From NCBI RefSeq assembly GCF_000224145.3, contig NC_020176.2:2850348-2914347 (forward strand): DNA of 64,000 bases, in the 5' to 3' direction. The stretch is from Ciona intestinalis (taxonomy: Eukaryota > Chordata > Ascidiacea > Phlebobranchia > Cionidae). Positions 46,781 to 56,949 of the stretch are shown here, piece by piece (positions within the stretch are counted from its first letter, which is position 1; every line of letters starts with the position of its first letter). The position numbers and the translations under genes were made by a program. The notes beneath the pieces are model-generated. The model was not told the DNA's origin. It saw only the letters and a list, made by a program, of their open reading frames with translations, and did no database searches.

Positions 46781-46998
46781 CTTGTTATTAATCATGTATA
46801 AAACTATAAACACCAGTGGAAATTCCATGTATACTAAAAATTTGTCTAATTCGACAATACCCACGTAATATCAGATTCCCAAAAACTGTGTCTCGTTACG
46901 TGCAAGTTAAATATTTGCGTTGATCGACCACCAAAACTTCTTCCTACTTACTAAACATTTGACGTCATACCTTCTACAGTTACGAGAACATTCACAGT

Positions 46999-49900
46999 AT
47001 GTTTTGCGACGTTCAAAATCAGCCAAAGCAACTTTCAAGGTTTCATGAATTGATCAGTCTAATCGTAAAGGACGTTGAAGAATATCGCACGACCATACAC
47101 GAACTTGAACAGTCACTACAAAGGTATGGTATGAGTTACAACGTTTCCAAGTAAATAAAACGTAGCACATTAAGCATCAGACTAGTTTCTTTAAAAATAT
47201 AGTAGGGTGGGGGAAGATGGGACACCTTTTCATTCTATTTTCCCGTCCAATTTGGTAGTAAACAATTTTTTTTTAAAGAATTATAAAACCATATCCTTAC
47301 GACTCCCAAAGCCTGTTGTTAATTGTTTAAAACATAATCAGTATATTTTGCTATTATGTGTCAACGGTGTCCCATCTTCCTCCACTCTACTATACTAATG
47401 CATATATTATTCTCTTATAGTGAGAGGTCGTTTTGACCTTACCATTTTGTTAGTTACTGGTATTATAGTTAATAGTATCACGCGCAGCTTCGTTTCAAAT
47501 TGTTAAACAGTAGACAGACATAAAACGGCATTAGTCTACCGCACATCGTGAATTAATAAAAACGTAGTTTACATAAGCACAACGACGAAATTACGTTTCG
47601 ATAACGAAGGCACCTCGATATAGGACATTTCTCTATACATAACAAACTAACAAATCGATTTTACAACCAAGCGTAGGAGTAATAATAATGCACTTAGCTG
47701 ATTAATGCAGTCCCTGGTTTTGATCTCAAAGGTAATTAATTAAGTGTGAATGCTTGTAAAGTTATTGATATCCTATAAAAACGGTATCCCATATTACCCC
47801 ACAGTACTACATTATAACCCGCATGATCAAAATAGTGTGACTTATGCAAAATAGTGTGACTCATGCGTTCGTTCGTTTTCTTTCCTAAAGGTAAGGTTCA
47901 AGGTGGCTTCGTTTTTACAATGCACATCGCTTGCATTGGAATTGTAAAACTCAAAACTCTGCATGAGTTCATTAAAACATCGTTTATGTATTTTATATAA
48001 AGCTGATTTTCGCAAAAACACAGCATCACTATTTAAAAAAAAGGTTTTAAGAGTGAGGTTTTCAGTTTTTTTGTCTGCAAAAATATAAATCAAACGATGA
48101 CAGCTTAAAATCAACCGCACTATGAGCGGAAGTCACGTTTGCCAATTTAACACTGACCAACATATATAGCCCCTGGCTATATTGCTCCATTCAGAGTTGA
48201 TAATGGAAATTAATCAGTTGAGATAATGATAGTGGTATATGCACATTACAAGAGAGCTTCGCTTTCAACTGTGACTAATGTGACAGCCAGAAGCAGTGTA
48301 TCGTAGCATTGAGTCTGCAAGGATTTCGGGCGCTGCTGTGGTAGGCTAATCGTTTGGTATCATATTTCAAATTCTCTGAAATCAGCGACAAATCGACTGT
48401 ATTTTTGTTTAGTTTAATGTTCCTAGATGTTGCGTTTTGTTTATTTTTTTTATAATAAAGGCGTTAAATTTAGGTGTACGTTTGTCCCGTATATATTCGG
48501 AAATAAAACAGACAAATATAGGTCAATAAACAGGTTTCGAAATGTTACGGTTTGTTCTTTGATTGGTGTTAACGTAGAGAAATTGAACGTCGCAATGAAC
48601 AAGTGTTCGTATTGGAAGAAGAAATGCATGCTCAAATAAGGGACCAGGTTGAAATTGCAAAACAAGAGGAGAAAATCAAAATGGAGGAAGAGTCGGCAAG
48701 ATTAAAGGAAACGTATGAGTTACAACTTCAGCATCTTCAAGAATCTGTGAAAAACTTAAAACTGGTATGCTGGGAGCATATAAAGTAGGCATATAGTAGG
48801 GTGGAGGAAGACGGGACACCTTTTCGTTTAGTTTTCTCTTTCCATTTGGTAGTAAACAAAGAACATTTAATGAATTATAAAACCGTAACCTCACGACTTC
48901 CACAGACCGTTGTTAATTCCTTAAAACACTATCAGGCTATCTGGATAATATGTATTGAAGGCGTCCCATCTTCCCCCACCCTACTATATCGCATACGCCG
49001 GGTGGGGTAAGATAGATACCGGTTATCCCCAAATCTTCTATAGATTCATAAAGTATCGACATATGTTTCTTCTTGTATTTAAGCATTTGCCAGTTGGCCA
49101 GTAAAGCTAACTTTCACCAAAATTAGGTTGAGCAGAAACTTTCCGAATCCACACCCATTGAAAGAGAGGTTGAGATGGCAGAGAAAGGATTCTAGAAATT
49201 AGCGCTGTGAGTATTTCTTAAAATCTGGGAACAATATACAACTCTTAAACAAGTGTTGAAAGAATGTAGCTTATTTACCCTTATGTGGCGGGGTAATGAA
49301 CTATCGTTATTATATGGGTCCCTGTTTTATATACACCTCATCCTTGCTTACGAAATTTCATATGTAACGTTATTCTGTTACTACGGATTCTTAGCATTGA
49401 ACTATATGTGTTACATTTTCGTACAGCCTGCAAATTTACACCACCGCAGTATAACCTAGCTATAATGTATATAACATGATCACAGGAAAAGTCGGACTTA
49501 ACGACAAAATTAAACGAAGCAGAATCCACAATTATTCTTCTCCGCAGTCAAGTCAGTTCACTTCTCTTTGATTTGCAAGAAAAGTCGATCACTGTAGACA
49601 GGTATATATATCTGCATAACGGTGGCATATATGCATCAATATCCGGTCCGAAGTGTTGCATATACGATATAGCGGTACAGTACGCGAAATAGAGTACTAC
49701 GACATACGGCGGTATTAACACAGTAAAGTTGATAGGGCACTTATGAGGTATTGTAATTGAGAGGCTATACGTCGTATGGATACAACACACAACGATTTCA
49801 CAAAGTTTTTATTTCCCACAGAGGGCAAGACGAACTAAACCGAAGCTCTATGGAACGAGATCATATGGCACACCAAGTGCATACGTTGTTGTGAGTATAT

Positions 49901-52307
49901 ACACTGTAAACCTGATTTGCAATGTTCTTTTATTTCACCAATATATTTATTAACATATTGGCACGATAACAAATCATATTGGCACGATAACAAATCTTCC
50001 CATTTTACAGAGTTTTTAAAATTCGGTTCAGACTTTGAACATTGTTTTTGTTGATCACAAAGCATTTACACTTTGTTTTTAATCTTAGGACCGATAATCG
50101 TCGACTTCGAGATTCTCACGACGAAATGCAAGAAGTTCTTCAGATTCGTTACTCGCAGCAGACGACTCCAAACCTTTCCCTATGTGAAGATATTCCACCA
50201 AGACTATCAATAAGGTATGGTACATTTACTTATTCTTTCATTTTACATTGACCCGCAAAGTTGATTTTTCCGTACCATAACTCGTATTTGAATCACTGGC
50301 GTTTAGGCATACATGATCATTCAACCTTTTTTAACTGGCCATACCAGGCAGCGGCACAGCAGCGCCGACACTTCTTTCCCGAACTCTGTACTGGATCAAG
50401 ATGCTTTTGCTGAATGCGATCCGGTCTTGAACTATATGGCTACGGATAGCGACGAATGCATGGACGGCGACGCTTCCATTAAATCGTCCGTGGATATTAT
50501 GATGGACAGTGGTATAGGAATCGTACAAGAAGATGTCGTAGACCGCTGGAGAAGAAGCCCCACAACCTTGATAAGGCGTAGCAGTCCATACCGACAGAGA
50601 AACAGCATGCGGCGGGGGTCTCAGGACCGACTTTCACCGGTGAAATACGATGATGCGACGTCACAAGAGATGCAAGAAGACTTCTCTGAAGATGAATGTG
50701 ACATAATCGACAGATTTGTCCCTTTCCCGCCTCAAAATAGGACAAAAAGTCACCGTACCTTTCAGAGGAATAAACAGAAACGGGTAAGTTGATGTGTAAC
50801 ACACCAGTCGATAACACCTGCTATAACACAGAACATTTAAAATTATAGAGTATCAATTGTGCATGTAATCAGAAATACTTTTATGACTAATATTATATTC
50901 CTCGTAAAGGTCATATCGCCCGATCCCGAACTATTAACCGGAGGTCCTTTGTATAAAATCGTTCTGTGCGGTGATATCTGTGTAGGGAAGTCCAGCTTCA
51001 TGTTCCGTGCTTGTAATAACAGCTTCAAGAAACACATTCGTTCAACGTTAGGTAAGTTGAAAGTGTGGTAGACTTATAACGATACGGTTGCTTGACACAA
51101 AATAGTCAACATGTGAGCGATAAACTACTCGCCATACTGTTCTCATTGTATAAATGATAATTATAAGGCATTGGTTTCCCGCTGAAAAACTTTTCGTCCA
51201 CAAAAGATAATAGTCCGGCTTCGTATATAACTCAATGCACAAAAAATTTCTCATTGCTGATTTACGTGTTTATATAAATTAACTTCACAGGTGTCGACTT
51301 CCAAAACAAAACTTTGAAAGTGACTCCTTCGCGAACTATCACAGTTCAGTTATGGGATACTGCAGGGCAAGAGCGTTTTAGAAGTTTGACTTCATCTTAT
51401 TTTCGGCGGGCAAATGGCGTCATACTTCTTTATGATGTCACAAACCCAGCATCATTCCTCAATGTAAAGGACTGGATGGAAACTATAACGGTACATAGTG
51501 GGCTGTATAGTTCGAAATAAATAGGCGCACACATAACAAAGCGAATAAATCTATCGCAACCTCGGTTAAAAGTTTCCTGCATAGTTGCTAATCTTATAAA
51601 ATTCTCGTGTTATAACTCAACGTCAGTTAAGGCTAAAATCCATTTTTTGAAAGATCAATTTATAAAACTCTGCTGATGCAATGGCAGTACCACCTGGTTG
51701 GAAAGGATTTCAGTTTGTTTCTTTCCTTTACAGAGTTCATCAGCTGCTGGCACTCCAGTTATGATTTGTGGAAATAAAGTTGATCTGAGAAACAAGAGCC
51801 ACGGAAGGTCACAACCAGTTGTTTACCAAAACGAAGGAGCTCAACTGGCAGCGGTAGTAACACATAAAGCTCTTGATAAATTAATACAGTACTATGCTTA
51901 TCTACTTTACTGTTTAAATAGGTAAACCTTAGGTCTAAGTAAAGGAAAAGGTGATTTCTATTACCCTTGCCTAAGAAAGCTATTGCCATACCTTATGTAT
52001 TACCAAATTAGAGCATCTCTTTCTGTTATATTTAGTTCCCATGTGTGTGTAGTTAATTGTTGTTACAATAGCGGTTTTTCCATGAACTTAAAAATAAGGC
52101 CTAAATATCTGTATACAGAACTATGGTGCTTTGTTTATGGAGACAAGTGCTGCGCTGGGCGAAAATGTGGAAGCAGCACTTAAAACCCTTGGGCGACATT
52201 TGCAAGGAAAAAACGAATCCGAAACCGGATTAATCTACGATTTAAAAGAACATTCTGAAAAGGAAAATGAAAGCAGTTGCTGTTTAACACCGCAGCAAAA
52301 ATCTTAA
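46999..52307 (+). CDS. Coiled-coil Rab GTPase, RASEF/Rab45-like
   Basis: Eleven exons give 583 residues: 46999-47123, 48578-48764, 49127-49168, 49486-49601, 49822-49890, 50089-50214, 50348-50783, 50910-51051, 51291-51490, 51734-51853 and 52119-52307. Residues 1 to about 215 are a charged coiled coil (REIERRNEQ...). The large exon 50348-50783 encodes a Ser/Asp/Arg-rich linker. The C-terminal GTPase has every G box: GDICVGKSS (388-396), the switch threonine in STLGVDF, WDTAGQE (435-441), GNKVDL and ETSA. Long coiled-coil Rabs of the RASEF/Rab44 type act in membrane traffic. Vertebrate RASEF starts with EF-hands; none are found upstream here. The C-terminal CC is followed by LTPQQKS, so it is not a standard terminal prenylation motif. 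An AG precedes the start by one base, fitting either a 5' intron or spliced-leader trans-splicing. Confidence 0.88.
47196..47394 (-). mobile_element. MITE, in intron 1 of the RASEF-like gene
   Basis: Ends AGTAGGGTGGGGGAAGATGG and CCATCTTCCTCCACTCTACT are intact. Confidence 0.85.
47755..47815 (-). mobile_element. MITE right-end fragment
   Basis: Only the terminal part survives (ACGGTATCCCATATTACCCC then CAGTACTACATTATA). Confidence 0.55.
48790..48989 (-). mobile_element. MITE, in intron 2 of the RASEF-like gene
   Basis: It is full length and begins 26 bp after the splice donor at 48765. A further fragment (49005-49047, GGGTGGGGTAAGATAGATAC) follows directly. Confidence 0.85.
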
Positions 52308-52654
52308 GCTACAAATTTTAATTATTGTTTATTTTAGTGTTTAAGTTCGATTAGTCTTTTTTATATAAATATTATAAAAGTGTTTTAGAAGGGACGAAGC
52401 GTTGTACTGCTGTACTGAATATGTTGCGCAAAACATGCTGAATTATATACCTCACATTGTGGGTAGTATACAAAAATGGCTTAGATTACGTTTTTTTGCA
52501 AATTAACTTGTCAAAAAATGGAATACTTTTGGTATAGACCATCAACTAGATGGCAATTTTAGCTTGAAAGTAAAGCTGAATTGCTTCTGCAATACAAATA
52601 GATCTGCGATGTATATAGGTTGCAGTAAGGCAACGCTTATAGATAAAAGTCATA

Positions 52655-52868
52655 TGGTAAAATGGATACCGCGGGGTAAGATGGATACCATATTGCCTAG
52701 CCCATAACATCTCACATTTCCTAACCGTATTTTAATTTAAATAATAAGGCTCCTTTATGCTTGTGAGGTTATACAGTGACATTTTATTACATACTCTTTG
52801 TTTACTACCAAATGATGATAAAGGGGAATAAAAACATGAACCATCTTACCCCCAAATTGAAGTAATAT
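52655..52868 (+). mobile_element. MITE, second subfamily, 3' of the RASEF-like gene
   Basis: CGGGGTAAGATGGATACC and CCATCTTACCCCCAAATT form the ends; the interior has TTTGTTTACTACCAAATG. Confidence 0.75.
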
Positions 52869-53182
52869 ACACATTGTTGTATAAGTTTATGTAGAAAAGG
52901 AAACTGCTGTCACCAAGGACGATATCGACTCTGTGTTTTTCACGTCAACACCCAGGGTTCGAAGACTATCCAGGCAGTCGCACAATGTTTGTATTCCGTT
53001 GTCTTCATCGCTTGAAGCTATTACCAGCATTTTGCAGTTTGGGAGTGCCCGTTTAAGAATCGCCTGATAAATCAATAGGAATATTTATTGCTGGATAAAG
53101 GTGACAATGTGTAATGTCCTGCTAAATATGTTGTGTGTACACACAAATGCAGTTATGTATTTTTTACTTTAGACACACACAT

Positions 53183-53394
53183 ATAGTACTGTGTAGTACG
53201 ATGGAATACCGTTATAGAAACTAAATTCTATGTTTCCTTTGCAGGTTTCGAAAAAATAACAACGTTATTTAGAGTCACGGGGCTACGGTTATATATGAAT
53301 ATGATTCTGTGAATATTCTTTGTTTATTACCAAATGCGACAAAAAATAATAAAACCATGTCTCATTTTACCCCACCCTACTATATAATCATGCT
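53183..53394 (+). mobile_element. MITE in intron 5 of the acyltransferase pseudogene
   Basis: Left-end similarity begins at ATAGTACTGTGTAGTACG. The right end TTTTACCCCACCCTACTATA stops about 23 bp from the neighbouring exon. Confidence 0.75.
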
Positions 53395-53761
53395 ATATAT
53401 ACATTTATGTACCAACCCGCGTAAGAATTCCATTAGGGGAAACTTCAATAGTTACAGCGCCATCAGGAATTTGTTTCAAAGCGTCGTAAAATCGAACCAC
53501 ATTTCGAAGGTTGTTAGCGTAATATTCTCCGGAACAAAGAACTTCTCTGTTTTCAGTTGTAGGTTGTTCGTTGTTGTTTAGTTTCACTGACGTTGAAATC
53601 CATCTTTTTGTGAGAGGTTTTGGGTTTGGAATTACCTAGAAAAAATGGTGTTACACTCTTTGTACAATCTTTCAAAATAATACGATATATGAGGCATTTA
53701 TCGTAAATGAACACTTTTTACTTTTACGGTTAAACTGACCTATTCTACTAACATTTTAAAA

Positions 53762-53948
53762 CATATAGTAGGGTGGGTTAAGACAGGACATGTTTTCAGT
53801 TTAGTCCCATATTTGGTATAGTAAACAAAGAGTATTTACAGAATAATATAATTTCCCCGCGCCTCTAAAAGAACGTTGTTGATTACTAAAAACACGATCA
53901 GGAAATATGGGTTTAAGGTGCTAACGGTATTCCCACACAATACCATAC
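53762..53948 (-). mobile_element. MITE in intron 4 of the acyltransferase pseudogene
   Basis: The left end CATATAGTAGGGTGGGTTAA is good; the right end (TGCTAACGGTATTCCCACAC) has decayed. Confidence 0.75.
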
Positions 53949-54425
53949 GTATAAGCGTATCAAAAATATGATATGCTTTATACCGTTGATATATCCCGCA
54001 ATACTCTTTCGTAAATCAACAGCATGTATTTTGAGTGGGACGCCAAATTGCCCGTGTCGAATACTCTGGTAAATAAGTCTTCTTTTTTCATTCTTTCCAC
54101 CATACCTAAGACTGCTTGTTTGGCTCCAGAAATAGCAACCAAGTCGTAAGCGTTGTGGCAGGCCAGTTCAACCTCGCTGCCACTGCAGAATTCCAAAGCC
54201 TTTTCCCATGTAAGACCTAATACCAGAATCAGCAAAACGCGTTAATACCAGTTAAGAGGCAAGTTCAAATTCTAGAAATTATTAGAGCAAAAGTGGAGAA
54301 TGTAGAAGGTGCGTTTCAATGAAATGTTAAATTTTTCTGATCTCACCTACGACCGCCATTGCCCCAGTTGGAAGATTGCTTTCAGTAAAACATTTCCCCA
54401 TGAGGTACGCCACTCGTATGGTCTC

Positions 54426-54428
54426 CTA
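54426..54428 (-). other. Premature TAG in the acyltransferase copy
   Basis: The minus strand reads ACT TTG TAG GAG ACC; the intact copy reads ACA TTA GAG GAG ACC. The change Glu to stop lies 16 codons after the nucleophile serine. Confidence 0.85.
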
Positions 54429-54837
54429 CAAAGTCAAACACTCGTCAGCGTAACCGCATACAATCTCACCAGCAGAATGGCCAATAATACCTGAAGGTCT
54501 CACGCCGACAGAACGGAGTACGTCAATTAATCCAATCTAAAACACAAGAAATGTTGCAGTCTGTCCACAACAAACTGAAAACTGGCTCGACCAAGTTCAT
54601 TTATTACCCCAATAGCTGCTATTGCCACTAGTGTATTGTCAATGTTTGTATACGTTGGCGAGTCGGTGTTCAACAGAAATTCCTTCACGTTGAAGTTGTA
54701 ACTCTTTAATGCTTCAGTGCACTCATCGATGGATTGGGAAAACACTGGGATTGTTAGAAGCGATATTCCCATGCCTTTCCATTGGTTTCCAATGCCTGTT
54801 AAAAACAGAATCAGTTTTATGTGTGTACAATCACACC

Positions 54838-55040
54838 CTACATAGTAGGTCGGGGTAGGATTGCTCATATTTTTATTCTGTTTTCTCGTTTAATTTGGTA
54901 GTATTCAAAGAATATTTACAGAATTATATAACCGTAGCTCCGGGACTATAAATGAGCGCCGTTAATTGATTGTTTAAAGCACCATCAGGAAATATGGCAT
55001 TTCGGTGTTAACGGTATTCATCTTACCCCACATAACCATA
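54838..55040 (-). mobile_element. MITE in intron 1 of the acyltransferase pseudogene, abutting exon 1
   Basis: The left end is CATAGTAGGTCGGGGTAGGA. The right end ACGGTATTCATCTTACCCCA merges into the splice donor of exon 55084-55042. Confidence 0.75.
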
Positions 55041-55156
55041 CCTGTACATATAAACCAAATCCCTGGCTGTTTGTCTGTATCCATTTCGTGCATCGTTATT
55101 TGCACACCTAATATAAATTATGAGACAAAGTATCCTAAACAGCCTTTCTTGTAGCT

Positions 55157-55552
55157 AGGGATGCACATTACAGAATAATTAGGTATTCTAGGATATCCTA
55201 GAATACTTTATTTCGAATCTAGAATTTTGAATCTTTTTATATTTATAGGAAAAAATAATTTTACCCACAAAAGTCAGTTTATTGGCTCTTTTATAGCAGT
55301 TTTGTTGGATCATGAGCTGTAAAATGATTAAAAATTGTACTATTGGGTAGTTTTTGCGTCATGAAACGTATAACAGGCTATGAAAAGAGGTTACGAAACG
55401 TTTACTCTCGAAAGTCCCACAAGCACAAAATTTTTTTTTTCAAAATTAATAAGTTTCAAAAATTGTCAATATAGTATACGAGATGACGTGTGATGACGTC
55501 ATTAAACAGAATACCGAATCCCGTAATTAGATTCGAATACAAAAGGACTGTA
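55157..55552. mobile_element. Candidate TAGGGATGCAC-ended element between the acyltransferase genes
   Basis: The left end AGGGATGCAC resembles hAT-type termini and is preceded by TTGTAGCT. The same eight bases recur at 55553-55560. The right terminus does not pair well with the left, so the call is tentative. Confidence 0.35.
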
Positions 55553-55754
55553 TTGTAGCTTTATATATGCATGATTAGAACTGAGCCTTACTTTTAACTG
55601 ACTTACAAACAATTTAGTCAAGTCTACACTGAAAGAGACCACACTCAACGCGAAGGTTATTCAAGCGTGCTGTTTGTTTCCGCCGTATATGCTCGGAGCT
55701 ACACCGCCGTCATTTGGACACGCCAGTGGCGAACAAACTTTTAAATAAATTCAA

Positions 55755-55812
55755 GGCAAATTTGGGAGAAAACAGAATGAACACATGTCCTATCTTACCC
55801 CAGCCCTACAAT
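55755..55812 (+). mobile_element. MITE right-end fragment
   Basis: Only the right end remains (ATGTCCTATCTTACCCCAGC then CCTACAATATA). Confidence 0.6.
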
Positions 55813-56375
55813 ATAAGTCATCGCGCTGCTATAGGAATGGATACTGTATATATTACAGTTATTTCTTAATAAACAAATAAATAATGTTTATACGTTAATA
55901 ACATACCTGCTTCCACATCCAATATTGCTTCATAATCAGGTTATATACATCCCATAATTCCACTATAGTGTGACTAACACAAAGTAGTATCTATATAGCC
56001 CTATAACGGACTTTAAAACACTGGTATACATAACAGCTTACAGTGTAGTTCATTTCATAAAACAAGACCTAACTCCAGGAACGCAGAGAAAAAATGGCGA
56101 ATTTTGGCAAAAAGAAGTGTGCCGGCGGGAATAATTGCCAGCGGCAAGGCACGCAACACACATGTAACAAGTAACGTCTTGCGTTTATGGGGATAGTATG
56201 ATTGACTCCCACAATGTTTTTAACACTATGTGGTTTCTTTTTTATGTCACCAACGTATGCGGTAATGGACTTATGATTTTTCCAGTTTGATGAATCGTGT
56301 TCGTTGTATTTTTGTTGTTTACTTATAATCCGTGTATTGTCTGTTAGTTTGCTTTTTATTGTAATCATGTTCTTA

Positions 56376-56578
56376 CACGATATTATGGTTGTATGGAGAA
56401 AGATGGGACATCTTTAGCTCATAATATCCAAATATCCTGGAATTTAAACACTTACCAACTGTCTATAGGAGTCGTGAAAATACAGTTTTATAATTCTTTA
56501 AATGTTCATTATTTACTACCAAATGGGATAAAATATAGAATAAAAAAGTGTCCCATCTTTCCCCACTCTACTATAATT
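56376..56578 (+). mobile_element. MITE upstream of the intact acyltransferase
   Basis: Ends ATGGAGAAAGATGGGACATC and CCCATCTTTCCCCACTCTAC are present; this is the first subfamily. Confidence 0.8.
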
Positions 56579-56949
56579 GATGTTAAAAATGCGATACACG
56601 ACAAAGTTATTGATAAAATACTTTGTTCATACGATATATCATCGTGCATGGTGTTGTAAATACTGCTATACGTTTCTCCTTGTTTCGTGTATTTTACAAC
56701 ACAGCAATATGTTGCATGTTATAGGACTTCCGGGGTGACATATATATATGACAGAATATTTTGATTATTCATCGAATAAATAACTAATATTACAGATCAT
56801 GTTCTTACACACACATGACATATACCCGAATATAGCTTCTGTGTATTCAGTATAGTTGACGGCAAGAACTAAATATTTTAGAAGATTTAAATTGACCATA
56901 TTGGAGATCATAGGTTTTCCATAACTTATTTCACCAGTGCGGGTTAAAA

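Larger units (their letters stand above)
45410..46998. other. Tetraspanin 3' UTR and upstream region of the RASEF-like gene
   Basis: This 1.6-kb interval contains candidate polyadenylation signals and one MITE. I searched by eye for EF-hand exons of the RASEF-like gene and found none. Confidence 0.5.
52887..55084 (-). pseudogene. Fatty-acid-synthase-type acyltransferase copy with an in-frame stop
   Basis: Six exons mirror the plus-strand gene at 56950-59279: 55084-55042, 54795-54608, 54536-54347, 54216-53984, 53635-53417 and 53063-52887. Exons 1-4 have exactly the same lengths (43, 188, 190, 233 nt) as the partner. The AT motifs GIGNQWKGMG and GHSAGE and the histidine of LASHS are present. 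Codon 114, in exon 3, is TAG (54428-54426) where the partner has GAG. The predicted product would keep the nucleophile serine but lose the catalytic histidine. Introns 1, 4 and 5 contain MITEs. I call it a pseudogene, but a sequencing error, a strain allele or skipping of exon 3 (190 nt, which would shift the frame) cannot be excluded. MHEMD, three codons upstream, is an alternative start. Confidence 0.75.
55085..56949. other. Spacer between the two head-to-head acyltransferase genes
   Basis: This 1.9-kb spacer would hold both promoters. It contains a candidate TAGGGATG-ended element (55157-55552), a truncated MITE (55755-55812) and a full MITE (56376-56578). Confidence 0.6.

Noticed and set aside
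55905..55975. Possible extra 5' exon for the minus acyltransferase (before a GTATGT donor at about 55908)
   Set aside because: The frame that would join in phase carries a stop with no acceptor after it; the open frame joins in the wrong phase.
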